A stretch of DNA of 64,000 nt from Flavimaricola sp. Lineage in GTDB: Bacteria > Pseudomonadota > Alphaproteobacteria > Rhodobacterales > Rhodobacteraceae. The position numbers and the translations under genes were made by a program. This document shows positions 1 through 9,600 of the stretch, one piece after another (position 1 is the first letter of the stretch; each line of letters starts with the position of its first letter). The notes beneath the pieces are model-generated. The model was not told the DNA's origin. It made no database searches and saw nothing but the letters and a program-made list of their open reading frames with translations. Location of the stretch: NCBI GenBank assembly GCA_029255105.1, contig JAQWWH010000041.1, positions 1 through 64,000 on the forward strand. The letters are read 5' to 3'.

Positions 1-194
1 AACCATTGCTCGTCAGTCTTGTCTTTGCCTTCAGGTGGCCTTTCAACGGCGCCCAAGGCGTGGGTCACGGCGCCTCGTGCCGCGCAAATCAGGGACACAA
101 CTTTGGGCTGATCGTGCAGTTCAGCATAAGTTTCGAGGTCACGAAGGACTTCAGGTATCCAAGTGTGATCTGTTTTTGCCCTCATCCCATCCAT
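1..194 (-). CDS. Unknown protein, N-terminal part (gene runs off window start)
   Basis: The complement opens at an ATG at 194 and reads without a stop to the window edge, giving 64 residues beginning MDGMRAKTDHTWIPEVLRDL. A strong ribosome site (GAGGAGG) lies about 6 bases upstream, which supports this start; a second in-frame ATG at 185 is possible. The visible part is hydrophilic and predicted helical, without a signal peptide or membrane segment. I do not recognise the family. An AT-rich stretch with inverted and direct repeats lies directly upstream (208-275). The end of the gene is outside the window. Confidence 0.6.
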   Translation of the reverse strand, partial: MDGMRAKTDHTWIPEVLRDLETYAELHDQPKVVSLICAARGAVTHALGAVERPPEGKDKTDEQW

Positions 195-207
195 AGCCTG
201 CCTCCTC

Positions 208-275
208 AATTATTTAGGATAATATGCACTATCCTCATATTTTGTATATATATTCAAAAGTATATATGTACCATC
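208..275. promoter_or_regulatory. AT-rich control region with inverted and direct repeats
   Basis: This stretch is far more AT-rich than its surroundings. It holds an inverted repeat AGGATA-N8-TATCCT at 212-231 and two copies of GTATATAT spaced by about 16 bases (243-266). It lies just upstream of the leftward gene starting at 194, and the ribbon-helix-helix gene at 448 reads away from it. A promoter with an operator is the natural reading, but I could not pick one clear -35/-10 pair. Confidence 0.35.
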
Positions 276-447
276 TAGGGTTGTATCAGTCGGGTTCAAG
301 TGCAGCATAAGATTGAGAAGAGCGGGTGACTCCGCGCTGCTGCAGCCAGCGGTTAGGATGTTGCTGCCAACTGTCGAGCAGGACGCTCCGGCACAGACGC
401 CAGCTGTGGCGGTACTCATTGATGCTAGGTTTTACGGCACTTGATTG

Positions 448-699
448 ATGTCAAATGGGTCGAAACCTATGACTATCTCTGTCGTCAGGAGGACCGAAAA
501 AGTCCAAATCAGGTTGAACGATGACGAGAACAAAGCCATTGACGATTGGCGCTTTGAGAACCGATTGCCATCCAGAGCAGCAGCAATCCGAGAATTGCTG
601 AGCCGTGGATTGCAGACTACGCAGTTCGGAGAACCAACCGACAACAAGTTGTCAGGTCAGTATGGCGTGATAACTCCACCAGACGAAGCTCTCTCATAA
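448..699 (+). CDS. Ribbon-helix-helix (CopG/Arc-like) small protein
   Basis: 83 residues. Residues about 15-55 show the RHH pattern: a short strand (KVQIRL), an acidic turn (NDDENKAIDDW), and two helices ending in AAIRELLSRGL. This fold binds DNA as a dimer through the paired strands; close relatives are common on alphaproteobacterial plasmids and islands, often as small regulators. The ATG at 448 is preferred over a TTG at 445; an ATG at 469 would still keep the whole domain. No strong ribosome site is visible before any of them. It stands alone with no downstream partner on the same strand. Its target is unknown; the repeats at 208-275 are a candidate by position only. Confidence 0.7.
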   Translation: MSNGSKPMTISVVRRTEKVQIRLNDDENKAIDDWRFENRLPSRAAAIRELLSRGLQTTQFGEPTDNKLSGQYGVITPPDEALS

Positions 700-1086
700 G
701 AGACGTCCTTGAGACGCTTTTTCGCCAGAAACCTAGCTTCTGCGTCATTCTTTTTCCGGGAATTCATCCGGCTTTAGCGCGTCGGTGACAGATGCTACGG
801 TCCTTACGAAGGTCAGCTTTGGCCCGACCGCGACGAGAACAGCGCCCGTGACTCACGACTTTGCAAATCTTGCTACCTGCGAATAGCTGCCGTGTAAGCA
901 AGATGCAGAGTACGTCACTTTGGGCTCCTTCCAGCCATTCGTCGCACTTGCCCCTAAGGTCCGCTGTTTAGAATGCTTTAAGATTTGCCCCCCCCCATCC
1001 CTGCGCAAGGCCAACGCCCAGACCTTTGTCCAAACGACACAAGCGCACCACCAACAGATCGGAAAACTAACGTCAGGTGCAGAACA
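700..1086. other. Gene-free stretch
   Basis: About 390 bases between the RHH gene and the 3' end of the MobA-like gene. Short open frames here have no ribosome site or recognisable motif. It contains a run of nine C at 988-996. I see no RNA gene, terminator hairpin or mobile-element end. Together with the two small genes to the left it may be decayed accessory DNA. Confidence 0.5.
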
Positions 1087-1680
1087 CTAGGGCGCGGACC
1101 GCATCCGCCAATCATCCCAGTCTTCGGGCGTGTCCAGATCGCCGCGCGCAATCTGGCCGGGCAGGGGTACCAGCTGGGTCCGGTCTCGATAGGGCGCTAC
1201 CAGCGCACGTCCGCCATCGTCGCCTGAAAGCGTGGCGAATTGCGGCCGCAGGTTTTTGTCAAAAAGCATCGGGTGCCCCGGCTTGCCATCCTCGGTACTG
1301 CCCCGCCAGATCAGCTGATCGGGGTGGGTCAAAGCGGCGTCCAACACACGCTTCATATGGTCGGCCCCGATATCGGGCATGTCCCCCAGCAGCACCATGA
1401 ACCGTGGCGCATCAGGCAAGGCAGCAACCGCGTCGCGCAGGGTCACGCCCATCCCCTCAGGCGCCGCCGGGATCGACAGCAGGGTCACGTCCAGACCGGT
1501 CAAAGCCCGGGCGCGGGGGTGATCCAGAGCGGGCAGGGCGACAAACACAGGCTCCCCCAACGAGGCGGCGCGCGTGGCAAGGACGCGCAGCACAGGCGCG
1601 CCCTCGACCTCTTCCAACAGTTTGTCGCGGCCGCGCATGCGCGACGAGGTGCCAGCGGCAAGGATCAGAATGGGTGTCAT
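1087..1680 (-). CDS. MobA/MocA-like nucleotidyltransferase
   Basis: 197 residues, about the usual size for this family. The N-terminal signature LAAGTSSRMRGRDKL (residues 7-21) binds the nucleotide phosphates, and GDMPDI (99-104) supplies the metal-binding aspartate. The family transfers a nucleotide to a small molecule; MocA-type members make molybdopterin cytosine dinucleotide for xanthine-dehydrogenase-type enzymes. No such enzyme or Moco gene is in the window, so the substrate is not settled by context. The GKPGHPMLF stretch around residue 131 also fits the MocA/MobA group. It is the last leftward gene before the gene-free region. Confidence 0.85.
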   Translation of the reverse strand: MTPILILAAGTSSRMRGRDKLLEEVEGAPVLRVLATRAASLGEPVFVALPALDHPRARALTGLDVTLLSIPAAPEGMGVTLRDAVAALPDAPRFMVLLGDMPDIGADHMKRVLDAALTHPDQLIWRGSTEDGKPGHPMLFDKNLRPQFATLSGDDGGRALVAPYRDRTQLVPLPGQIARGDLDTPEDWDDWRMRSAP

Positions 1681-1724
1681 ACCCCGATCCTGCCCCAGCC
1701 CGCCGCCGGAAACCAGCGCCGCGA

Positions 1725-4133
1725 TCAGCCGCGCATCCGCTCTCCCTCCGGGTCAAATCCGGGGGTTGAGACCTGGACCGCCTTGCGCATCTGGCCCAGC
1801 AACTCAATTTCGACCTCGAGCCCGTCGCGGGCCTTGTCGCGGGGGATCAGGCCAAAGGCGATGGATTTGCCCATATGATGCGAATAGCCACCAGAGGTGC
1901 AAAAGCCTGCCACCGCCCCGTCGATAAAGATCGGCTCATAGGCGGTGACGTCGGTGTCGTCGGCGTCCACCTCAAAGGTGACAAGGGTCCGGGCGGGGGG
2001 ATTGGCCCGCTCAGCCTCGGCTACGGAACGGCCGATGAAATCGGTGTTCTTCTTCCACGAGATAAAGCGGTCGATCCCGGTTTCGGCGGCTGTGTAATCG
2101 GGCGAGAATTCGCGCAACCATGACCCGAAGAACCGGTCAAGCCGCAGCGACATCATGGCCCGCATCCCAAAGGGAGTCAGGCCCATCGGTTCGCCTGCCG
2201 TCCAGAGGGTCTGCCACAGCTGACGCTGGTCCATCGGGTCGCAGTAGATCTCATACCCCAGATCGCCGGTATAGCTGACGCGCTGGACGATGCAGTCGAC
2301 CTGTCCGACGACGATCTTTTTGACATCGAGGAACCGGATCGCCCCCACATCGGCCCTTGTGCAGGCGGCCAGCAGCGCGGCCGCCTTGGGGCCTGCGATC
2401 TGGAACCCGGTCCGCTTGTCGGAAATGTTCTCGACCGTGACCCCGTCATCAAGGTTGGTCAGGAACCAGCGGTGATGGATCTCCTGCGCCCCGTAAGAGG
2501 CGGTCAGCTGGAATTCCGCCTCGGACAGGCAGGACACGGTGAAATCACCCAGCAAACGGCCCTTGGGCGACAGCATCGGGGTCAGGGACATGCGGCCCGG
2601 CTGCGGGATGCGGCCCGCCATAATCCGGTCGAGCCAGGCGCGGGCGCCTTCGCCGGTGACTCGAAACTTGCCAAAGTTCTGCACCTCGTTGATGCCAACG
2701 CCCGCCCGCACGGCGGCCACTTCGCGCCCCGTCGCGGCAAAGGCGTCCGAGCGGCGGAAGGACGGTGTCTCGTAGGTTGGCTCATCGCCGGTGGCAAAGT
2801 AGTTGACGACCTCAAGCCCGAATTGCTGGCCCCAGACCGCGCCCATGCCGGTAAAGATGTCGTACATCGGTGTGGTGCGATGCGGTCGGGCGGCCGGCTT
2901 TTCTTCGTTCGGGTAAGCCACAGAAAAGCGGGTTTGATAGTTCTCGATCACCTTGGGCCGGGTGTAGCCGGGGGTGATCCACTTGCCAAAGCGGCCGACG
3001 TCAAGGCCGGTCACATCGCGCTCTGCCTCGCCTTCGATCATCCATTGCGCCAGCGTCAGACCGACACCGCCACCTTGGGAAAAGCCAGCCATGACGCCAC
3101 AGGCCGACCAGTAGTTGCGCATGCCGGGCACGGGGCCGACCAGCGGATTGCCATCGGGGGCAAAGGTAAACGGGCCGTGGATGACGTTCTTGACGCCCGC
3201 CGTTTCGAGAACGGGGAAACGCTTGTAGGCAAAGGCGATGGACTCTTCGATCTTGTCAAAGTCGTCGGGCAACAGCTCTTGCCCAAAGTCCCAAGGGGTG
3301 CCGTCGACGGCCCAGGGGCGACAGGTCTTTTCGTAAAAGCCGATGCACAGGCCCCGGCGTTCCTGACGCAGATAGCTTTCGCCGGCCGGGTCCATGACGT
3401 GGGGGTGTTCGCTGTCACGCTCGTAGATTTCGGGGATATCGTCGGTGATGATGTACTGGTGTTCCATCGGATGCAGAGGGAAGTAGACCCCTGCCATGGC
3501 GCCCACCTCGCGCGCCCAAAGGCCGCCTGCGTTGACCAGATGTTCGGCGTGGATCGTGCCCTTGTCGGTGACCACGTCCCAGGTTCCGTCCGGGCGCTGG
3601 TTGGTTTCGCGGACCATGCAATGGGTTTCGATGGTCGCCCCGCCCATCCGGGCGGCCTTTGCATAGGCGTGGGTGGTGCCAGAGGGATCAAGGTGGCCGT
3701 CCAACGGATCATAAAGACCGCCGACGATGCCATCGAGGTTGGTGATCGGGGCGAGCTTGGCGATTTCCTCGGGCCCGATGATCTCGGTCTCAAGACCCAT
3801 GTAGCGGTGCTTGGCCCGTTCCGCGACCAGCATGTCAAAGCGGTCCTTGTTGTCGGCCAGCGTCACGCCGCCCACATGGTGCAGACCGCAGGACATGCCG
3901 GTGATCGCCTCAAGCTCTTTGTAAAGCCGGATGGTGTAACCTTGCAGGGCGGCCATGTTGGTGTCGCCGTTCAGCGTATGAAACCCGCCCGCCGCGTGCC
4001 AGGTGGACCCCGACGTCAGCTCTGACCGTTCCAGGAGCATGACATCGGACCAGCCCAGTTTGGTCAGGTGATACAGGACCGAGGCGCCGACAACGCCGCC
4101 TCCGATAATGGCAACACGGGTGGTGGTTTGCAT
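1725..4133 (-). CDS. FAD-dependent oxidoreductase fused to GcvT domain (dimethylglycine dehydrogenase family)
   Basis: 802 residues. The N-terminus has a Rossmann dinucleotide motif (IIGGGVVGAS, residues 9-18) and GSTWHAAGG (42-50); in dimethylglycine dehydrogenase the histidine of this motif carries covalent FAD, here His46. The C-terminal half (about 430-790) is a GcvT/aminomethyltransferase-like folate-binding domain. The family oxidatively demethylates N-methyl amino acids such as dimethylglycine or sarcosine, passing the one-carbon unit to tetrahydrofolate. Roseobacters hold many paralogues that degrade betaines and related osmolytes, so the exact substrate cannot be read from sequence. 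No partner genes flank it; the neighbours are a MobA-like gene and a SYLF lipoprotein. Confidence 0.9.
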   Translation of the reverse strand: MQTTTRVAIIGGGVVGASVLYHLTKLGWSDVMLLERSELTSGSTWHAAGGFHTLNGDTNMAALQGYTIRLYKELEAITGMSCGLHHVGGVTLADNKDRFDMLVAERAKHRYMGLETEIIGPEEIAKLAPITNLDGIVGGLYDPLDGHLDPSGTTHAYAKAARMGGATIETHCMVRETNQRPDGTWDVVTDKGTIHAEHLVNAGGLWAREVGAMAGVYFPLHPMEHQYIITDDIPEIYERDSEHPHVMDPAGESYLRQERRGLCIGFYEKTCRPWAVDGTPWDFGQELLPDDFDKIEESIAFAYKRFPVLETAGVKNVIHGPFTFAPDGNPLVGPVPGMRNYWSACGVMAGFSQGGGVGLTLAQWMIEGEAERDVTGLDVGRFGKWITPGYTRPKVIENYQTRFSVAYPNEEKPAARPHRTTPMYDIFTGMGAVWGQQFGLEVVNYFATGDEPTYETPSFRRSDAFAATGREVAAVRAGVGINEVQNFGKFRVTGEGARAWLDRIMAGRIPQPGRMSLTPMLSPKGRLLGDFTVSCLSEAEFQLTASYGAQEIHHRWFLTNLDDGVTVENISDKRTGFQIAGPKAAALLAACTRADVGAIRFLDVKKIVVGQVDCIVQRVSYTGDLGYEIYCDPMDQRQLWQTLWTAGEPMGLTPFGMRAMMSLRLDRFFGSWLREFSPDYTAAETGIDRFISWKKNTDFIGRSVAEAERANPPARTLVTFEVDADDTDVTAYEPIFIDGAVAGFCTSGGYSHHMGKSIAFGLIPRDKARDGLEVEIELLGQMRKAVQVSTPGFDPEGERMRG

Positions 4134-4277
4134 GACTGCGACTCCGGTCTGGGCATGGGACGTTGGCGCACTGTGACCGCAGCGCGGGGCGCTGCGGTTG
4201 GCTCCTTGCGACAGAGGATGTCGTGATTGCGCCGAAGGGGCAAGCAGGTCGGCTCAACCCGCCCGGTATACGCCCAA

Positions 4278-4319
4278 CCAGCAGATCAGGGCCAGCAGAT
4301 CAGGGCCGGCAGATCAGGG
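4278..4319. repeat. Three 14-bp tandem repeats across a stop codon
   Basis: Three head-to-tail copies of CCAGCAGATCAGGG at 4278-4291, 4292-4305 and 4306-4319; the third has one change (CCGG for CCAG). The stop codon of the leftward SYLF gene (complement of 4314-4316) sits inside the third unit, so the array starts at the end of the coding region and runs into the 3' spacer. Confidence 0.85.
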
Positions 4320-4871
4320 AATGATCCGGGTGTACTTGTTGCCTTCCAGCGTCGCCCCGACTCGAAGCCCGGTCTGGGCAAAGACCACAGCGATCACAGG
4401 CGAGAGGGACGTGGTGGTTTCGGCCCGCAACATCTCTCCCTGATCGGAAAAGACGTATTCGATATCCGCCCCAGCCGCCCAGCCATCGGATTGGCGGAAC
4501 TGAAAGAGGGCGTCAGGCGTCATGAAAAACAGGACGTGGCTATATTGCTGCGCGCCAATCTGAAGCCCGGCACTGGCCCCCGCAGCCATGTAATAGTCCA
4601 CGGTGCTTTGACCGACGATCAAGGCGCCACGCCCGTAGGAACCACCAAGGCCAAGGCCGACTTCTGTCACCAATGGCATCACCAACATGCCAGAGGCCCG
4701 ATCGGCAAGGCCTCGGGTATCAGGGTAGTTAAGATATAGATAATTCAGGGTGGCATCTACCCGGGCATCGATCTGGCCCGCGCCTTCGCTGCCGATACCA
4801 TTGCCACATGCTGCGACCGTGCTGGTTGCCAAAAGGCCAAGCGCAAGGGTGCGCCTTGTCATGCTGCTCAT
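4314..4871 (-). CDS. SYLF (Ysc84-type) lipid-binding lipoprotein
   Basis: 185 residues. A signal peptide with a lipobox (LATSTVAAC, lipidated Cys22) predicts export and membrane anchoring. The rest matches the SYLF/Ysc84 layout: a helical start (residues 30-65), a glycine-rich stretch GLGLGGSYGRGALIV, and a C-terminal beta-rich part. SYLF domains bind phosphoinositide-type lipids in eukaryotes; the bacterial role is not settled. Two start codons are possible (ATG at 4871 or three codons in); a GAGAGG-like site about 10 bases upstream fits the first. Its stop lies in a 14-bp tandem repeat. It appears to be a single-gene unit. Confidence 0.85.
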   Translation of the reverse strand: MSSMTRRTLALGLLATSTVAACGNGIGSEGAGQIDARVDATLNYLYLNYPDTRGLADRASGMLVMPLVTEVGLGLGGSYGRGALIVGQSTVDYYMAAGASAGLQIGAQQYSHVLFFMTPDALFQFRQSDGWAAGADIEYVFSDQGEMLRAETTTSLSPVIAVVFAQTGLRVGATLEGNKYTRIIP

Positions 4872-4970
4872 CTCTGTCCGCCTCTCGTTGGCCGTGTTTC
4901 CGGCTCTTCATCGTGCACTATAGGCGTCATTCGGCCTTGTGTCATCCGCAAGATACGGCGTGCGCAAGAA

Positions 4971-5978
4971 TCAGCCGTTGGCAAGGGCGCGGGCAGCCTC
5001 TGGGGCAAAATAGGTCAGAATGCCATCGCAGCCCGCCCGCTTGAAGCACAACAGGCTTTCCAGCATGACGCGCTGGCCATCAAGCCAGCCATTCTGGATC
5101 GCGGCCTGCAGCATCGCGTATTCGCCTGACACTTGATAGGCAAAGGTCGGCACGCCAAAGGTGTCCTTTACCTCGCGACAGACATCAAGGTACGGCATGC
5201 CCGGCTTGACCATGACCATATCGGCCCCTTCGGCGATGTCACGGGCGACCATGCGCAACGCCTCGGACCGGTTGGCGGGATCGATCTGGTAGGTCTTTTT
5301 GTCGCCCTTCAGCGCACCAGAGGCGCCTACGGCATCCCGGAACGGGCCGTAGAAGGCGGAGGCGAATTTGGCCGCATAGCTCAGGATTGTCACACCCTGA
5401 TGGCCCTCGGCCTCAAGGGCGGTGCGGATCGCGCCGATCCGGCCATCCATCATGTCCGAGGGGCCAAGGATATCGGCACCAGCTTCGGCCTGTGCGATCG
5501 CCATCTTAACCAATGCCTCGACGGTGCGGTCGTTCACAATGACCTCGCCTTCGACGTAACCGTCGTGACCGTTGATGTTATAGGGATCAAGGGCGATGTC
5601 GGTCATCACCGCAATCTCGGGGACCACGTCCTTGATCGCCCGGATCGCCCGGTTGGTCAGGTTGTCGGGGTTCCAGGCCTCGGCGCAATCCTCGGTGCGA
5701 TGCTCCATCGCGGTATAGGGGAACAGGCAGATCGCCGGAATGCCAAGGGAATGGGCCTCTTTCGCGGCCGCCACGACACGGTCCACCGTCTTGCGGGTAA
5801 CGCCCGGCATGGACGGGATCGTCTCTTCGCTGTCGGTGCCCGCCATCAGGAACACAGGCCAGATGAAATCAACGGGCGCAAGGGTGGTTTCGCGCACCAT
5901 GTCGCGCAGGGCGCCAGAGCGGCGCATACGGCGCGGACGGCTGGAGGGGAAGGCTACGGGGGCGGGCGGGAAGGTCAT
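4971..5978 (-). CDS. hemB: Delta-aminolevulinic acid dehydratase (porphobilinogen synthase)
   Basis: 335 residues from the chosen ATG at 5978 (an ATG at 5984 adds two). It condenses two 5-aminolevulinate molecules into porphobilinogen for heme, siroheme and bacteriochlorophyll. Both active-site lysines are visible, in the AAKFASAFYGPFRD and VMVKPGMPYLD motifs. The metal region reads DIALDPYNINGHDG, without the cysteine cluster of zinc enzymes, so this is the cysteine-free type usual in alphaproteobacteria. The frame stays open far upstream to 6554, but that extension is low-complexity, antisense to the divergent gene at 6108, and not part of the family. The divergent promoters share about 125 bases with that gene. 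Confidence 0.95.
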   Translation of the reverse strand: MTFPPAPVAFPSSRPRRMRRSGALRDMVRETTLAPVDFIWPVFLMAGTDSEETIPSMPGVTRKTVDRVVAAAKEAHSLGIPAICLFPYTAMEHRTEDCAEAWNPDNLTNRAIRAIKDVVPEIAVMTDIALDPYNINGHDGYVEGEVIVNDRTVEALVKMAIAQAEAGADILGPSDMMDGRIGAIRTALEAEGHQGVTILSYAAKFASAFYGPFRDAVGASGALKGDKKTYQIDPANRSEALRMVARDIAEGADMVMVKPGMPYLDVCREVKDTFGVPTFAYQVSGEYAMLQAAIQNGWLDGQRVMLESLLCFKRAGCDGILTYFAPEAARALANG

Positions 5979-6107
5979 TGGCATGGCAGGTCGGGCCTTT
6001 CTGGTCACACCCTTGGGTCGCACGGTTTTTCCGGCTTCACAAGTCTGGGCTTTGTCGTGCGGCAGGGATAGGGTGCGTGACGACGAAACGATTAACGAGC
6101 AACTCAA

Positions 6108-6632
6108 TTGGACCTGACAAGTACAATTGTCGATGTCATCGACACCCGGTCCTTTTCTAGCGTGTGGTACTGGATCGTGCTGGCGACGGCGTGGTCTACG
6201 GCGTCGCACTACGTGCTTGGTGTCCCCTTCGATATGATCACCCGGGCGCGCCGTTTTGGCGACGAAGCCTATGACGAGCTTGCAGGCCTTGTGACCATCA
6301 ACACCCGCCGGGTCCTGTTCATCGCCCGCGCTTCTGGCATGGTGATCCTCGGCTTTTGGGCCTTTGTGATGGTCAGCCTTCTGTTGCTTGCGTTCTGGTA
6401 CTGGATCGAATTTGCGCAGGCCGTTGTCCTGATCGCCTTGCCGATGACGGCCATCGGGGCCATGACCCTCAGCACTGCCCGCCGGATCGAAGAGGAAAAG
6501 CCCGAGCAGGAGCAACTGTTCAAGCGGCTGATGCGGCACCGGTTCTGGACCCATGTCATCGGCATGATCTCGATCTTCGTCACCGCCCTTTTCGGGATGT
6601 ATCAGAACCTTCTGGTGGTTCCTGGTTTCTAA
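6108..6632 (+). CDS. Small multi-pass membrane protein, conserved in Rhodobacteraceae
   Basis: 174 residues with four likely membrane segments (about 19-37, 68-99, 104-120 and 146-170) and a charged loop at 40-66. The only start that keeps the first helix is TTG at 6108; the first internal ATG would remove it. Relatives in this bacterial family have sometimes been labelled a component of the SufBCD complex, but nothing in this sequence supports an iron-sulfur role: there are no cysteine motifs and no suf genes nearby. It diverges from hemB and lies 47 bases upstream of mfd on the same strand, so it may share a transcript with mfd. Function unknown. Confidence 0.75.
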   Translation: MDLTSTIVDVIDTRSFSSVWYWIVLATAWSTASHYVLGVPFDMITRARRFGDEAYDELAGLVTINTRRVLFIARASGMVILGFWAFVMVSLLLLAFWYWIEFAQAVVLIALPMTAIGAMTLSTARRIEEEKPEQEQLFKRLMRHRFWTHVIGMISIFVTALFGMYQNLLVVPGF

Positions 6633-6679
6633 TCGTCTGCCAGCCTTGACAGGCGGGCAGGGCAGGGTAGGTCAGCGGC

Positions 6680-9600
6680 ATGTCGAAATCATCCCATCAC
6701 CTTACCGTTGGCGGCGCCCCCGAAGGGTTTGACGCCCAGCTTGTCCTTGCCGAGGCCGAGCGGAGCGGCGGACCCGTCCTCCATATCGCCCGTGATGACA
6801 AACGGCTGGCCGCGATGCAGGCCGCGCTTGCCTTTTTTGCGCCGTCGATGCCCGTCATCACCTTTCCCGGATGGGATTGTCTGCCCTACGACCGGGTGTC
6901 GCCAAACGCCGAAATATCGGCGACCCGGATGGCGACCCTTGCAGCGCTTGTCCACGACATGCCGGCCCGGTTCATCCTGCTGACGACCCTCAACGCCGCC
7001 ACCCAAAAGGTCCCGGCCCGCGAGCTGTTGAAATCAGCCGCCTTCAAGGCCCGGGTCGGGGAACGTATCGACGAGGCGGCCTTGCGGCAGTTCCTTGTCC
7101 GCATGGGCTTTACCCAGGCACCCACGGTTCTGGAGGCGGGGGACTACGCCGTGCGCGGCGGCATCATCGACATCTTTCCGCCCGGGCAGTCCGGCCCCGT
7201 CCGCCTTGACCTGTTTGGCGACACCCTTGACGGTGCCCGCCGCTTTGACCCGGCCAACCAGCGCACCACCGAAAAGCTTGATTTGGTCGAACTTGCGCCT
7301 GTGTCCGAGATCATTCTGGACGAAGACAGCGTCACAAGGTTCCGCCAGAACTACCGGATCGAGTTTGGCGCGGCGGGTACCGATGACCCGCTATATGAGG
7401 CCGTCAGTGCTGGTCGCAAGCACGCCGGGATGGAGCATTGGCTGGGCTTTTTCCACGACCACCTCGAGACCCTGTTTGACTACCTGCCCGGCGCGACCAT
7501 CACGCTTGACGATCAGACAGGTCCGCAACGCGCTGCCCGCTGGATTTCCATCGACGACCAATACGAGACGCGCAAACACGCGCTGACCCAGAAAAGCCAC
7601 CTCGACACCGTCTACAAACCGGCCCCACCCAGATTGCTTTATCTGGACGAGGCCGCTTGGGATGCGCGGGTGGCCGACCGCCGCGTCATGCAGTTCAGCC
7701 CGCTCCAGCAACCGACCGGTCTGGGCGTTCTGGATGCCGGCGGGCGGATCGGGCGGGATTTTGCGCCCGAGCGGCAGCAAGAAAAGATCAGCCTTTTCAA
7801 TTCACTTGCGGCCCATGTTCAGAAAAAGCTTGAGGTAGGGCCGGTCGTCATCGCCTCGTATTCGGAAGGGGCACGGGAACGCCTGACCGGCCTGATCGAG
7901 GATGAGGGCGTCGCCGAGGCGATCCCGATCACCGATTTCTCCCGGGTCGGAAAACGCGGCGTCCATCTGGCGGTCTGGCCGCTCGAACATGGGTTCGAGG
8001 CTCCGGGGATCACGGTCATCTCGGAACAGGACGTTCTGGGCGACCGATTGATCCGCCAGACCCGCAAGCGGCGGCGGGCCGAAAACTTTCTGACCGAAAC
8101 CCAAAGCCTTAGCCCCGGCGATCTGGTGGTCCACGTTGATCACGGTGTCGGGCGCTACACGGGGATGGAAGTGGTCACCGCCCTTGGTGCGGCGCATGAA
8201 TGCCTGCTTCTGGAATATGCGGAAGGATCCAAGCTTTACCTGCCGGTCGAGAATATCGAGCTGTTGTCAAAGTTCGGCCACGAAGAGGGGCTTCTGGACC
8301 GGCTGGGAGGCGGCGCATGGCAGGCCAAGAAAGCCCGCCTGAAAGAGCGTATCCGCCAGATGGCGGAACGTCTGATCCGGGTGGCCGCCGAACGGGCGCT
8401 GCGGACGGCACCGACCCTTAGCCCGCCCGATGGCATGTGGGACCAGTTTCTTGCCCGGTTCCCCTATTCGGAAACCGACGACCAGCTTGCCGCCATTGAC
8501 GACGTGCTTGCTGATCTGGACTCGGGCTCTCCCATGGATCGGTTGGTCTGTGGCGACGTCGGCTTTGGCAAGACTGAGGTGGCGATCCGGGCCGCCTTTG
8601 TGGCCGCGATGTCCGGGGTGCAGGTGGCGATTATTGCCCCGACAACCCTTCTGGCCCGTCAGCACTACAAGGGCTTTGCCGAGCGGTTTCGCGGATTTCC
8701 CATCAATGTCAGAACCTTGTCGCGCTTTGTGAGCGCTAAGGATGCAGCACTTACCCGCGAGGGTATTGCCGATGGGACCGTCGATATCGTCGTTGGCACA
8801 CACGCCTTGCTGGCAAAATCCATCCGGTTCAAGAACCTTGGCCTGCTGGTGATCGACGAAGAACAACACTTTGGCGTGCAGCATAAAGAACGCCTCAAGC
8901 AGATGCGGTCGGACATCCACGTTCTGACCCTGACCGCCACACCGATCCCACGGACCTTGCAGATGAGCCTGTCCGGCGTGCGGGAATTGTCCATCATCGG
9001 CACCCCGCCGATCGACCGGCTGGCGATCCGCACCTACGTCAGCGAGTTTGACACGATCACCATCCGTGAGGCGCTGCTGCGCGAGCATTACCGGGGTGGA
9101 CAGTCCTTTTTGGTCGTGCCGCGCATCAGCGACCTGCCCGAAATGGAAGACTGGCTCAAACGCGAGGTGCCCGAAGTGACCCACGTCGTGGCCCACGGCC
9201 AAATGGCGGCGGGCGAACTCGACGACCGGATGAACGCCTTTTACGATGGCAAATACGACGTGCTTCTGGCGACCACCATCGTGGAATCCGGCCTTGATAT
9301 CCCCACGGCCAACACGATGGTCGTGCACCGTGCGGATATGTTCGGGCTTGCCCAGCTTTACCAGATCCGGGGCAGGGTGGGCCGGTCCAAGACCCGCGCC
9401 TATGCCTATCTGACGACCAAGCCCCGGCTCAAGCTGACCCCGCAGGCCGAAAAACGGCTGCGCGTTCTGGGCAGTCTGGATTCGCTTGGGGCGGGCTTTA
9501 CCCTTGCCTCGCAAGACCTTGATATCCGGGGCGCAGGCAACCTTCTGGGCGAAGAACAGTCAGGCCAGATGCGCGAAGTGGGATACGAGCTGTACCAGCA

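Noticed and set aside
210..419. Leftward frame of 69 residues overlapping the AT-rich region
   Set aside because: It reads through the repeats upstream of the gene at 194, has no ribosome site and no recognisable domain; its late part merely translates the AT-rich stretch.
988..996. Run of nine C considered as a phase-variation tract
   Set aside because: It lies in gene-free DNA and is not in or before a supported gene.
2472..4025. Long rightward frame of 517 residues opposite the DMGDH-like gene
   Set aside because: It is a mirror frame in GC-rich DNA; the leftward frame has full family motifs, this one only Gly/His/Arg-rich sequence.
4278..4319. Tandem repeats considered as a CRISPR remnant
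   Set aside because: Units are 14 bp and directly adjacent with no spacers, and there are no cas genes.
5985..6554. Upstream extension of the hemB frame by about 190 residues
   Set aside because: It is antisense to the membrane protein gene at 6108 and shows a low-complexity His/Gly/Arg-rich product; HemB proteins start near residue MTFPPAP.
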